A stretch of 64,000 nt of DNA, from positions 124,001 through 188,000 of the forward strand of contig NZ_JAMQCO010000005.1 in the NCBI RefSeq assembly GCF_023702225.1, in the 5' to 3' direction. The position numbers and the translations under genes are program-made. The DNA is from Aureimonas altamirensis (GTDB lineage: Bacteria; Pseudomonadota; Alphaproteobacteria; Rhizobiales; Rhizobiaceae). Under the pieces are notes generated by a model. It did no database searches. It was given only the letters and a program-made list of their open reading frames with translations, and was not told where the DNA came from. Positions 16,833 to 25,596 of this stretch are shown here, in pieces. Each line of letters opens with the position of its first letter. The stretch's first letter is position 1.

Positions 16833-17524
16833 GCGGAACGCTTTACGGCGTCGGCCTCGGGCCGGGCGACCCCGAACTCCTCACACTCAAGGCGGTGCGC
16901 ATCCTGTCGCAAGTGCCGGCGATCGCCTACCCCGTGCCGGACAGCGGGCACAGCATGGCCCGCGCCATTGCCGCGCCGCATCTGCGGCCGGGCCTTGCCG
17001 AGATCGCCTTCGGCCTGTGCATGCGCATCGACGCCGCCCCGGGGCAGGCAGCCTACGACGCGGCGGCGGACGCCATCGCCGCACGCCTGCAGGGCGGCGA
17101 GGACGTCGCGCTTCTGTGCGAGGGGGACCCGTTCTTCTACGGCTCCTTCCTCTACCTCTTCGAGCGGCTGGCCGGGCGGTTCCAGGTCGAGATCGTGCCG
17201 GGCATCTCCTCGCCCATGGCGGCTGCCGCGGCCATGCGCATGCCGCTGGCGCGCCGCAACGAGACTCTGGCCGTGATACCCGCTCCGCTGCCCGATGCCG
17301 AGATCGCCACACGGCTGGCCGTGGCGGACGCCTTCTGCATCATCAAGCTGGGACGGCACCTGGCGCGTATGCGCGCGCTTCTGGAACAAGCCGGCCTTGC
17401 GGACGGCAGTTGTTATCTTTCGCATGTCTCCACCCCCCAGGAAACCATCATGCCCTTGTGCGAGGCGCCCGCCACCGCGCCGTATTTCTCGATGATCGTC
17501 GGTCACAAGGGAGGCACCGCATGA
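16829..17524 (+). CDS. cobI: Precorrin-2 C20-methyltransferase CobI
   Basis: A 231-residue tetrapyrrole methylase that adds the C20 methyl group to precorrin-2 (or the cobalt form). The family SAM motifs are present: YGVGLGPGDPELLTLKAVRI at the N-terminus, CEGDPFFYGSF around residue 98-108 and VEIVPGISSPMAAAAAMR around 125-142. The ATG overlaps the cobL stop (ATGA) and the stop overlaps the next ATG, so translation is coupled on both sides. Confidence 0.95.
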   Translation: MSGTLYGVGLGPGDPELLTLKAVRILSQVPAIAYPVPDSGHSMARAIAAPHLRPGLAEIAFGLCMRIDAAPGQAAYDAAADAIAARLQGGEDVALLCEGDPFFYGSFLYLFERLAGRFQVEIVPGISSPMAAAAAMRMPLARRNETLAVIPAPLPDAEIATRLAVADAFCIIKLGRHLARMRALLEQAGLADGSCYLSHVSTPQETIMPLCEAPATAPYFSMIVGHKGGTA

Positions 17525-19344
17525 GGCCGGCCATCGTCATCCTGCATGCCGCGGCCATGGGGACCGCGCAACGCATCCAGGCCGAACTGGCGGCGGGGAT
17601 CCATGCGCCGGATGGCGTCGTCGGCGCGGATACGCATTATCCGGTGCTGGCCGGGCACCTGCGCAACCTCTTTCGGGAGGGTCGCCCAATCGTCGCGATC
17701 ATGGCGGCCGGGGCGGTGGTCCGCATTCTCGCCCCATCCCTGGCGGACAAGCGGTCGGAGCCGGCGGTTCTGGCCGTCTCCGAGGATGGACGCAGCATCG
17801 TGCCGCTTCTGGGCGGCCATCACGGCGCCAACGAGATGGCGCGGCGTCTTGCCGGCGCTCTCGGCGGCCATGCTGCCGTCACCACGGCCGGCGATACGCG
17901 CTTCGGCGTGGCCCTCGATGCGCCGCCATGCGGGTGGCGGCTGGAGAATCCGCAGGATGCGAAGGTTGCCATGGCCGCCTTGCTGGCCGGTGCGCCGGCC
18001 CGGATCGAGGCTGAGGCGGACTGGCTGACCGGTCTGGCGGCGCCGCGCGCCGACGATGCCGCGGTGATCCTGTCGGAAGACGATGCAAGGCGCGCACCCC
18101 GTCCGGGCGAACTCCTGTATCGCCCGCAGCGGATCGTTCTCGGAATGGGAGCGGAGCGCGGTGCACCGGCGGAGGAGGCCATCGACCTTGCCGAACGGGC
18201 CCTGCACCAGGCCGGCGTCAGCCCATGCTCGCTCGCCATGATAGCGACCTTGGACGTCAAGGCCGACGAAGCGTCGCTGAACGCGGTTGCGGCGCATTTC
18301 CGCGTGCCGCTGCGTGTCTTCGATGCGGCGATGCTGGAGGCCGAGAGGCATCGGCTGGCCACGCCGTCCGACATCGTCTTCGCCGAGGTCGGATGCCATG
18401 GCGTCGCCGAAGGAGCCGCCCTCGCGGCCGGCGGGCCGGACGCCGCGCTGATCCTGCCCAAAGTCAAATCCCGGCGTGTGACAGCGGCGGTCGCGCGTGC
18501 GCCGACGCCGCTGTCGACGCGATCCGTCGGCAGGGCGCGGGGGCGCCTGACCCTTGTGGGCATCGGGCCGGGAGCCCCGGAATGGCGTTCGCCCGAGGCC
18601 CATGCCGCCATCGAGGCGGCGGACGACCGCGTCGGTTACGGCCTCTACCTGGATCTCGTGGCGGATATCCCCCTTGCCGGCCACCGGCACGATTTTCCGC
18701 TGGGCGCGGAAGAGGATCGCGTGCGCCACGCCCTGCTCCTGGCGGCGCAAGGCCGCAAGGTGGCGCTGGTTTGCTCCGGCGATGCCGGCATCTACGCGAT
18801 GGCGACCCTTGCCTATGAACTGATCGACACGGCCGAACTGCCCGATGCCGCCCGCCGGGTGGAGGTGGTGGTCTGCCCCGGCATCTCGGCCCTGCAGGCG
18901 GCGGCGGCGCGGGCCGGAGCGCCGCTCGGCCACGATTTCTGCACCATATCGCTATCCGATCTGCTGACGCCCTGGCCCGATATCGAGCGGCGGGTGCGCG
19001 CCGCGGCAACGGGTGACTTCGTGATCGCCTTCTACAATCCGGTTTCGCGGCGGCGGCGAAGCCAGCTCGCCGCTGCACGCGCCATCCTTATGGAGCATCG
19101 CCCGGCGGAAACGCCGGTCGTGCTGGCAACCAATCTCGGCCGTCCGGGTGAAACGGTCCGCATCGTGTCGCTGGCGGAGCTGCGGGTGGACGATGTCGAC
19201 ATGCTGACCGTCGTCATCGTCGGCTCGTCGCAGACGCGGCGCATGCGCACGGGTGACGGACGCGAGCATGCCTATACGCCGCGCGGCTATGCCGGCAAGG
19301 CGGGCAGTACGTTGACGGCGGATGCCTTGAGGGAGCGCGCATGA
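17521..19344 (+). CDS. cobJ: CbiG-CobJ fusion: cobalt-precorrin-5A hydrolase-like / precorrin-3B C17-methyltransferase
   Basis: A 607-residue two-domain protein. Residues 1 to about 335 are CbiG-like: LHAAAMGTAQRIQ at the start, then IVAIMAAGAVVRILAPSL and PLLGGHHGANEMARRLA. The CbiG C-terminal domain follows (LGMGAERGAPAEEAIDLAE ... LATLDVKADE-type segment). Residues from about 342 are CobJ: LTLVGIGPGAPEWRSPEA, the VCSGDAGIYAMA block near 418 and VVVCPGISALQAAAARAGAP. In the anaerobic route CbiH contracts the ring and CbiG opens the delta-lactone; in the aerobic route CobJ follows CobG. No cobG or cobZ is in the window, so the CbiG half suggests a cobalt-dependent or hybrid route. Both ends overlap neighbours by ATGA. 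Confidence 0.9.
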   Translation: MRPAIVILHAAAMGTAQRIQAELAAGIHAPDGVVGADTHYPVLAGHLRNLFREGRPIVAIMAAGAVVRILAPSLADKRSEPAVLAVSEDGRSIVPLLGGHHGANEMARRLAGALGGHAAVTTAGDTRFGVALDAPPCGWRLENPQDAKVAMAALLAGAPARIEAEADWLTGLAAPRADDAAVILSEDDARRAPRPGELLYRPQRIVLGMGAERGAPAEEAIDLAERALHQAGVSPCSLAMIATLDVKADEASLNAVAAHFRVPLRVFDAAMLEAERHRLATPSDIVFAEVGCHGVAEGAALAAGGPDAALILPKVKSRRVTAAVARAPTPLSTRSVGRARGRLTLVGIGPGAPEWRSPEAHAAIEAADDRVGYGLYLDLVADIPLAGHRHDFPLGAEEDRVRHALLLAAQGRKVALVCSGDAGIYAMATLAYELIDTAELPDAARRVEVVVCPGISALQAAAARAGAPLGHDFCTISLSDLLTPWPDIERRVRAAATGDFVIAFYNPVSRRRRSQLAAARAILMEHRPAETPVVLATNLGRPGETVRIVSLAELRVDDVDMLTVVIVGSSQTRRMRTGDGREHAYTPRGYAGKAGSTLTADALRERA

Positions 19345-20129
19345 CGGTTCATTTCATCGGGGCGGGTCCGGGCGCACCCGATCTCATCACGTTGCGCGGC
19401 CTGCGGCTGATCCAGTCCTGCCCGGTATGCCTTTATGCCGGGTCGCTGGTGCCCGAGGAAATCGTCCGCGCGGCGCCGGAGGGGGCGCGCGTCCTGGATA
19501 CCGCCGCGATGACCCTGGACGACATCGTCGCCGAGATCGCCGATGCCCATGGCAAGGGCATGGACGTGGCGCGCGTGCATTCCGGGGATCCGTCGATCTA
19601 TGGCGCGACGGCGGAGCAGATGCGACGGCTGGACGCCATGGGCATTCCCTACGACGTGACGCCGGGGGTGCCGGCCTTCGCGGCCGCGGCTGCGGCCCTG
19701 AAACTGGAACTGACCGTCCCGGAATTGTGCCAGAGCATTATCCTGACGCGCACGGCCATGAAGTCGTCGGCGATGCCGAAGGGCGAGGAACTGGAGACGC
19801 TGGCGCGCAGCGGCGCGACGCTCGCCATCCACCTGTCGGTGCGCAACCTCGCGCATATCGAGCGGGTGCTGACGCCGCTTGCCGCCTACGGACCGGATTG
19901 CCCGGCCATCATCGCCTATCGCGTCGGCTGGCCGGACGAGGCGTTCCTGCACGGCACGGTGGCTACGATGCGCCGTCTGGCGCGCGACGCCAAATTGACG
20001 CGCACGGCCCTCGTGCTTGTCGGCAGGGCGCTCCGCGCATCGGCCTTCCGCGACTCGGCCCTGTACGACCCCGCCCACGTCCATGTGCTCCGGCCCAAAG
20101 CGGCCGGACAGGGTCGCAAACATGCCTAG
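19341..20129 (+). CDS. cobM: Precorrin-4 C11-methyltransferase CobM
   Basis: A 262-residue SAM-dependent methylase acting on precorrin-4 at C11. It begins VHFIGAGPGAPDLITLRG, with ARVHSGDPSIYGATAEQM near residue 75-90 and YDVTPGVPAFAAAAAAL near 104. TRTAMKSSAMPKGEELE is typical of CobM/CbiF. It is the last gene of the cbiX operon. Its stop overlaps that of the convergent brnA by 3 nt. Confidence 0.95.
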   Translation: MTVHFIGAGPGAPDLITLRGLRLIQSCPVCLYAGSLVPEEIVRAAPEGARVLDTAAMTLDDIVAEIADAHGKGMDVARVHSGDPSIYGATAEQMRRLDAMGIPYDVTPGVPAFAAAAAALKLELTVPELCQSIILTRTAMKSSAMPKGEELETLARSGATLAIHLSVRNLAHIERVLTPLAAYGPDCPAIIAYRVGWPDEAFLHGTVATMRRLARDAKLTRTALVLVGRALRASAFRDSALYDPAHVHVLRPKAAGQGRKHA

Positions 20130-20413
20130 CGCTTGAAGACGATCTCCTTGAGAGCGTCGTTGATACGCGACTGCCAGCCCGGGCCGGATTCCCGGAAGTG
20201 CCGCACGATATCGGCGTCGAGCCGCATGGTGAGTTTTTCCTTCGGAGCGGCGATAGGGGGGCGTCCGCGTGGCCGTGTCAGCGTTCCGGTGGCAGCGCGG
20301 ATAATTCTGTCGCCGTGTCGTATCTCGGCGCGCGCCCAAACGTCATCGGTCCAAGGCGGAGCATCATCTGGATCGACCCAAACGGCTTCGGAATTTTCTA
20401 CTTTCTTCATCAT
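20126..20413 (-). CDS. brnA: BrnA family antitoxin
   Basis: A 95-residue protein with the BrnA layout: a polar N-terminal part that would wrap the toxin (DPDDAPPWTDDVWARAEIRHG), a basic PRGRPP linker, then a ribbon-helix-helix-like C-terminal DNA-binding domain (EKLTMRLDADIVRHFRESGPGWQSRINDALKEIV). In known BrnTA systems BrnA neutralises BrnT and represses the promoter. Its start overlaps the end of brnT by 50 nt, more than usual. It lies between two cob genes that have no functional link to it. Confidence 0.88.
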   Translation of the reverse strand: MMKKVENSEAVWVDPDDAPPWTDDVWARAEIRHGDRIIRAATGTLTRPRGRPPIAAPKEKLTMRLDADIVRHFRESGPGWQSRINDALKEIVFKR

Positions 20414-20663
20414 GGCAGTGCCTCATCGAGATAATGCGTCTTTCGTCACCTCGTGACGTCCATACGATCGACACGACCCGTCCGTGCAATTCGCCGAAGG
20501 TTTGATGTCGTATCTCGCCGTAATCTCTCCGGTCATCAATGACGGTTATAGTCCAGCTATCGAAGATCAATGCCGCATCTGCGAAATCCAGGCCGCGTTC
20601 TTGAAGAGTTTTCTCACGCTTGGATGGATCATAGCATATCCCTGAGAATTTTCGTACCGACAT
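20364..20663 (-). CDS. brnT: BrnT family ribonuclease toxin
   Basis: A 99-residue protein matching BrnT. It starts with the YDPSKREKTLQERGLDFADA block and continues DDRRDYGEIRHQTFGELHGRVVSIVWTSRGDERRIISMR, which holds the conserved acidic, basic and RIISxR positions of this RelE-fold RNase family. The C-terminal tail HDEESRKFRSRLGRSR lies in the overlap with brnA. The toxin-first order is standard for brnTA. It starts 12 bp after the cobK stop on the same strand and has no clear Shine-Dalgarno site. The surrounding DNA is more AT-rich than the cob genes, which suggests transfer. Confidence 0.88.
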   Translation of the reverse strand: MSVRKFSGICYDPSKREKTLQERGLDFADAALIFDSWTITVIDDRRDYGEIRHQTFGELHGRVVSIVWTSRGDERRIISMRHCHDEESRKFRSRLGRSR

Positions 20664-20675
20664 TTAATGCGCGCT

Positions 20676-21461
20676 TCAAGTGGTATCCAGATACGAACCG
20701 ATACGTCCATTTAGTTTACCATGCAACCAAATGACCGCGGCGTTCAGGGTGGTCGCTTCCACGTTTCGGCAGATTCCTGGGCGCCGGATCATGAAGACGG
20801 GAATGCCGAGGCATTCGGCGGCATCGAGCTTCGCCAACCCTGCATCACCGCCGGAATTGCGGCAGACGAGATGCGTCACCGCGTGCTCGCGAAACAGCCT
20901 TGCTTCCTGCTCCACATCGCGGGAGGGCGGTCCCACGATGACATCCGCCACAAACGGCAAGCGCGCCTGCGGCGGCTCTGCCATGCGCAGCACGGGCGCG
21001 ATGTCGGACCGATGGCGAAAGGGCGCGAGGTGGCGTTGCCCGAGTGCCAGGAATGGCCGCGACCCGAATGGTAGTGCGGCGCTGGCCGCGCCAAGGCACG
21101 CGAAGTGCTGCCAGCCGAGTCTTGATGGCCATTCGCGGCGGATGACTGCGAGATAAGGCACTCCGGCGCTTGTCGCCGCTGCCGCAGCATTGCGGTGGAT
21201 GCCGGCGGCAAAGGGGTGTGCCGCGTCGATGAGATGGGTGATGCCTTCTGCACGCAGGAAGGCGGCCAGCCCCTCCGCGCCGCCGAAGCCGCCGATCCGC
21301 AACGCTCCGGCGTAAGGCGCCGGCTCCGACGTCGCGCCGAGCAGCGACACGATGAGACGCGCTGCGGGAAAATCCTGCGCGATGGCGGCGGCAAGTGCAC
21401 GCGCCTCCGCAGTGCCGGCAATCAGCAATATCGTCGGGCTAGCGTTGTCCATGCCGATCAT
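20676..21461 (-). CDS. cobK: Precorrin-6A reductase CobK
   Basis: A 261-residue NADPH-dependent reductase of the CobK/CbiJ family, which reduces the macrocycle of precorrin-6A. The N-terminus LLIAGTAEARALAAAIA, the block HLIDAAHPFAAGIHRNAA near the middle, and the end section LVCRNSGGDAGLAKLDAAECLGIPVFMIRRP all match the family. Starts at 21461 or 21452 are both possible. It diverges from cobB across only 17 bp and is followed by brnT. Confidence 0.92.
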   Translation of the reverse strand: MIGMDNASPTILLIAGTAEARALAAAIAQDFPAARLIVSLLGATSEPAPYAGALRIGGFGGAEGLAAFLRAEGITHLIDAAHPFAAGIHRNAAAAATSAGVPYLAVIRREWPSRLGWQHFACLGAASAALPFGSRPFLALGQRHLAPFRHRSDIAPVLRMAEPPQARLPFVADVIVGPPSRDVEQEARLFREHAVTHLVCRNSGGDAGLAKLDAAECLGIPVFMIRRPGICRNVEATTLNAAVIWLHGKLNGRIGSYLDTT

Positions 21462-21478
21462 TATAAGCGTCGGGTACC

Positions 21479-22780
21479 ATGGCGCGACAGGGTATTCTCA
21501 TATCGGCCCCGGCTTCGGGTTGCGGCAAGACGCTGGTGACGCTGGCGCTGCTGCGCCTGCTTGCCCGGCGCGGCATGAAGGTGACGCCCGCCAAGTCGGG
21601 CCCGGACTATATCGACCCCGGTTTCCATCGCCTTGCCTGCGGGCATGAAAGCGTCAATCTCGATGCCTATGCCATGCAGCCGCAGACGATCCTGCGTCTC
21701 GCCGGGCGCGGCGAGGGGCTGCTGGCGGTCGAGGGCGCGATGGGCCTCTTCGACGGCGCGGCGAACGGCCGGGGCTCCGCCGCGGAGCTCGCGCGACTGC
21801 TGGGCCTGCCCGTCATCCTGGTGGTCGATTGTACCCGTCAGGCGCAGTCCGTGGCGGCGCTGGTGCGCGGCTTCGCCATGCACGACCCGTCGATCCGGAT
21901 CGGCGGGCTCATTCTCAACCGCGTCGGCAGCCGACGCCATGAGGCGATGATGCGCTCCGCGCTGGAGCCTCTGGAGATCCCCGTCCTGGCGGCGCTTCCT
22001 GCAGAGCCGTCTCTGGCGATCCCCTCCAGGCATCTCGGCCTCGTGCGCGCGGAAGAGCTGGGGGCGGCGGTCGAATTGTTGAGCGAGCGTGCGGCCGACT
22101 GGCTGGAAGCGGCGCTGGACCTCGATCGCCTTCTCGATATCTCCGGACGTGCCGTCGTGCCGGCCGGCGATGGCCGGGCGCCTCGCCTGCCGCCGCCCGG
22201 CGCGCGCGTCGCGGTGGCGCGCGACGACGCCTTCGCCTTCGCCTATCCGCATCTTCTGGCCTGCTGGCGGGACGCCGGTGCGGAGATTTCGTTCTTTTCG
22301 CCGCTGGGCGACGAATCGCCGGATAATGGCGCGGACGCGATCTACCTGCCGGGCGGGTATCCCGAACTCCATGCGGGGCGGATCGCCGGCACGGCCGGCT
22401 TTCGTGCCGGAATGGCCGCTGCGGCGATGCGGGGCGCGCTCGTCTACGGCGAATGCGGGGGCTATATGGTGCTTGGCGACGGCATGGTGGATGGCGAGGG
22501 CAACCGGCACGCCATGCTGGGCATGCTGCCGCTGGAAACGAGTGTCGAGACGCCGCGCCGGCATCTCGGCTACCGGCAGGCCGCGCGCGCTGGCGATGCG
22601 CCTTTCTGGACTGCAGCCGTGACCGCACACGAATTCCACTATGCCTCGATCCTCTCGGAAGGAGACGCGGGCCGACTTTTTAGCGCCAGCGACGCGACCG
22701 GGCAGCCATTGGGCGCGCTCGGCCTGTATCGAGGCCGCGTGATGGGATCGTTCCTGCATGTGATCGACGGCATCGCCTGA
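21479..22780 (+). CDS. cobB: Hydrogenobyrinic/cobyrinic acid a,c-diamide synthase CobB
   Basis: A 433-residue glutamine-dependent amidotransferase that amidates the a and c acetate side chains. The P-loop ISAPASGCGKT is at 8-18, followed by KSGPDYIDPGFH at 39-50. The C-terminal GATase domain has its nucleophile at Cys326 (YGECGGYMVLG) and the region HEFHYAS near residue 381-387. The stop overlaps the cobC start (TGATG). It diverges from cobK. Confidence 0.96.
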   Translation: MARQGILISAPASGCGKTLVTLALLRLLARRGMKVTPAKSGPDYIDPGFHRLACGHESVNLDAYAMQPQTILRLAGRGEGLLAVEGAMGLFDGAANGRGSAAELARLLGLPVILVVDCTRQAQSVAALVRGFAMHDPSIRIGGLILNRVGSRRHEAMMRSALEPLEIPVLAALPAEPSLAIPSRHLGLVRAEELGAAVELLSERAADWLEAALDLDRLLDISGRAVVPAGDGRAPRLPPPGARVAVARDDAFAFAYPHLLACWRDAGAEISFFSPLGDESPDNGADAIYLPGGYPELHAGRIAGTAGFRAGMAAAAMRGALVYGECGGYMVLGDGMVDGEGNRHAMLGMLPLETSVETPRRHLGYRQAARAGDAPFWTAAVTAHEFHYASILSEGDAGRLFSASDATGQPLGALGLYRGRVMGSFLHVIDGIA

Positions 22781-23772
22781 TGGACGCCGCGCTGAAACAC
22801 GGCGGAGCGCTCGACGCAGCCATGGCGCGCTGGGGAGGCCGTCGCGCTGATTGGCTAGACCTGTCCACCGGCATCAACCCGCATCCGTTGCCCCTCCCGC
22901 CGTTGCCGCCGGACGTGTGGACCCGGCTTCCGGAAGCCGCCGACGCAGCGGCGCTGGACGATGCCGCCCGCGCCTTCTTCGGGGCGGCCGGCAGCATCGT
23001 TGCCGCTCCGGGAACGCAGGCCCTCATCGGCCTGTGGCCCCACCTCTTCACGCCGCGCCGTGCGGCCATCCTGTCCCCGACCTATGAGGAGCACAGGCGG
23101 GCGCTGGTGCTGGCGGGCCACGAGGCAACCGATTGCGCCGGCCTTGGCGATATCCCCGCCGATGCGTCGCTGGTCGTCGTCGTCAATCCGAACAACCCGG
23201 ACGGGCGGCGCTTTGAGCGGCGGATGCTGCTGGCGCTGGCGGAGCGCCTCGTGGCCTGCGACGGGCTTCTTGTCGTGGACGAGGCCTTCGCCGATGCCGA
23301 CCCCACCGACAGCCTCGCGGGCGATACGGCAGGCCCGCTGCCGATCCTCGTGCTCAAATCCTTCGGCAAATATTTCGGTTATGCGGGCCTGCGGCTCGGT
23401 TTCGCCCTTTGCGGCGACGCACTCGCCGAGCGGATTGCCGCGCGCCTTGGGCCATGGGCCGTGTCCGGACCGGCCCTTGCCGTGGGTGCGGCCGCACTGA
23501 GCGCAGAGAGGGCGACAGGCGCGGTGCGGGACCGTCTGGAGGGGCAGGCGCAAAGGACGCGGAAAACGCTGTCCGCCGCCGGGCTTGCCATCGCCGGAGG
23601 AACGGCGATGTTCACCCTCATTCGGGATGAAAGGGCCGGGGCGATCTTCGAACGGCTCGCCGCGGGGCATATCCTGACACGCCCCTTCGCCTATGAACCG
23701 ACCTGGCTCCGGTTCGGAAATACCGGTGACGACGCCGAGGCCGACCGTCTCGCCGAGGCGCTATGCTGCTAG
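22780..23772 (+). CDS. cobC: Threonine-phosphate decarboxylase / CobC (PLP-dependent)
   Basis: A 330-residue fold type I aminotransferase-like protein that supplies the aminopropanol arm (L-threonine-O-3-phosphate decarboxylase activity in CobD/CobC proteins). The N-terminus HGGALDAAMARWG and DLSTGINPHPLP are family signatures. VVNPNNPDG lies at 133-141 and the likely Schiff-base lysine is Lys197 in KSFGKYFGYAGLRLGF. It overlaps cobB by one base and cobD by 10 nt, so cobB-cobC-cobD form an operon. Confidence 0.9.
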   Translation: MDAALKHGGALDAAMARWGGRRADWLDLSTGINPHPLPLPPLPPDVWTRLPEAADAAALDDAARAFFGAAGSIVAAPGTQALIGLWPHLFTPRRAAILSPTYEEHRRALVLAGHEATDCAGLGDIPADASLVVVVNPNNPDGRRFERRMLLALAERLVACDGLLVVDEAFADADPTDSLAGDTAGPLPILVLKSFGKYFGYAGLRLGFALCGDALAERIAARLGPWAVSGPALAVGAAALSAERATGAVRDRLEGQAQRTRKTLSAAGLAIAGGTAMFTLIRDERAGAIFERLAAGHILTRPFAYEPTWLRFGNTGDDAEADRLAEALCC

Positions 23773-24719
23773 GCGGCTCGGCCATCGCCCTGATTGCCGG
23801 ATTGCTTCTGGACAGACTGGTGGGCGATCCAAAATGGCTGTGGCGACACCTGCCGCATCCGGTCGTCCTGTTCGGCGCGGCGATCGATCGGCTCGACCGC
23901 GCCTGGAACATCTCCACCCTTACGGAAAGTCGAAGACGCCATGCCGGGCTCCTCGCCATCGGTCTCCTGACGGCGGCGGCGGCCCTGCTCGGCTATGCCC
24001 TGCAATGGGGCCTGTCCCGTATGGGGCCGCTCGGCATCGGGTTGGAGGCCTGCATCGTCGCGATATTCCTGGCGCAGGGCAGCCTGCGCCAGCATGTCGA
24101 GGCGGTGGCGATGGGGCTTTCCCGGTCGCTTGCCGATGGCCGCCATGCGGTATCGATGATCGTCGGCCGCGACCCGGAGCAACTGGACGAGGCCGGCGTC
24201 TGCCGGGCCGCGATCGAAAGCCTTGCCGAAAATACGTCCGATGGCGTGGTCGCGCCGTTTCTCTATGCGGCGCTGTTCGGCCTGCCGGGCCTTCTGGCCT
24301 ACAAGATGATCAATACGGCCGATTCGATGATCGGCCATATGAGCCCGCGCCACCGCGCGTTCGGCATGGGTGCGGCCCGCCTGGACGACCTGGTCAACTG
24401 GCCGGCCGCCCGGTCGACTGCACTGCTGTTCGCGCTCGTCGCCTTCGACGGGCGCGCCTGGCGCGTCGCACGGCGGGACGCGCCGAAGCACCGCTCTCCC
24501 AATGCGGGGTGGCCGGAAGCGGCGATGGCCGCTGCGCTGGGCCTGTCGCTCGGCGGACCGCGCCGCTATGGCGCCCTTGCGGTCGATGCTCCCTGCATCC
24601 ATGCGGAGGGCCGGCGGCAGGCGCGGATAGACGACATCGGCCGGGCGCTGGTGCTCTATGGCCGCACCTGCAGCGCCCTTGCGGCCATCGCCGTCCTCTT
24701 GGTGTTCGCGTCAGCCTGA
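23763..24719 (+). CDS. cobD: Adenosylcobinamide-phosphate synthase CobD/CbiB
   Basis: A 318-residue inner-membrane protein that joins adenosylcobyric acid to aminopropanol (phosphate). LLLDRLVGDPKWLWRHLPHPVVLFG is the conserved N-terminal block, and CRAAIESLAENTSDGVVAPF and KMINTADSMIGH are the middle signatures. Four or five hydrophobic segments are seen. It overlaps the 3' end of cobC by 10 nt, and its stop overlaps the convergent cobS stop. Confidence 0.94.
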   Translation: MLLGGSAIALIAGLLLDRLVGDPKWLWRHLPHPVVLFGAAIDRLDRAWNISTLTESRRRHAGLLAIGLLTAAAALLGYALQWGLSRMGPLGIGLEACIVAIFLAQGSLRQHVEAVAMGLSRSLADGRHAVSMIVGRDPEQLDEAGVCRAAIESLAENTSDGVVAPFLYAALFGLPGLLAYKMINTADSMIGHMSPRHRAFGMGAARLDDLVNWPAARSTALLFALVAFDGRAWRVARRDAPKHRSPNAGWPEAAMAAALGLSLGGPRRYGALAVDAPCIHAEGRRQARIDDIGRALVLYGRTCSALAAIAVLLVFASA

Positions 24720-25487
24720 AGCGAGCGCCAGTCCCAGCAAGATCGCGATTTCCAGCAATTGCTGGCATGCGCCGAGCGTGTCGCCCGTCTGTCCGCCGAG
24801 GCGGCGGCGCACCACGGACCGGAACCACAGATAGACGATCGTCGCGATCGCGGCCGCAAGGACGGCACCGGAAAGCCCCGACGCCATCCAGCAGAGGAGG
24901 ATGCCTGGCGCCATTCCCAGCGCGAGGGACCAGAGCCCCTGCCGGTGCGTCGGCCTGCCGAGGCGGTCTGCGACGCCGTCGGGGCGTGCGGATGGCAGGG
25001 ACGACCATAAAAAGCCCATTCCGCCGCGGCTGGCCGCTGCCGCCGCCAGCAAGGCGCATGCCGCAGCAAGCGGACTGGCCATTGCCATCTCCGCCAGAAG
25101 CGCGATGCGCAGCAGAAGCGCGAACGACAGCGCCAGGACGCCATAGGTTCCGATGCGGCTGTCCTTCATGATGTCGAGCGCACGGTCCTTTCCGGCATGC
25201 CCGAACAGGCCATCCGCCGTGTCGCCGAGCCCGTCTTCGTGCAGGGCGCCGGTCGATGCCACCATCAGCGCAAGTGCCAGGATGGCGGCGGTAAGCGGCG
25301 AAAGGCCGGCGGCCATTACAAGCAGCAGGAGCACGGCGGGCACAAACCCGACGATCAGGCCCACCACCGGAAACGATGGGGCATCGGCTGCCAGGGGGTG
25401 CGGCCCGCCGCGAAAGGCTTGGGGCAGCGCCGGAAAACGGCTCAGGAAGGAGAGGGCACGCAGAAGGCTGGCGACGGGCTGTATCAT
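24711..25487 (-). CDS. cobS: Adenosylcobinamide-GDP ribazoletransferase CobS (CobV)
   Basis: A 258-residue membrane enzyme that joins adenosylcobinamide-GDP to alpha-ribazole (phosphate). The signatures LSFLSRFP near the N-terminus and HEDGLGDTADGLFGHAGKDRALDIMKDSRIGTYG (about residues 83-116) are diagnostic; the Asp residues bind metal and substrate. Six or seven helices follow. The ATG at 25487 was chosen over an upstream start because the family begins a few residues before the first helix. It diverges from cobT over 109 bp. Confidence 0.94.
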   Translation of the reverse strand: MIQPVASLLRALSFLSRFPALPQAFRGGPHPLAADAPSFPVVGLIVGFVPAVLLLLVMAAGLSPLTAAILALALMVASTGALHEDGLGDTADGLFGHAGKDRALDIMKDSRIGTYGVLALSFALLLRIALLAEMAMASPLAAACALLAAAAASRGGMGFLWSSLPSARPDGVADRLGRPTHRQGLWSLALGMAPGILLCWMASGLSGAVLAAAIATIVYLWFRSVVRRRLGGQTGDTLGACQQLLEIAILLGLALASG

Positions 25488-25596
25488 GGCGTCAGCTTTC
25501 GCCGCGCCGTCGCCAGCATGCAAGCCGTTTGCTTCGACGGGCGCGATTGCCTATCACCGGCCAGTCAAGATCACGCCTATCCGAAAGCTCGTCTCC

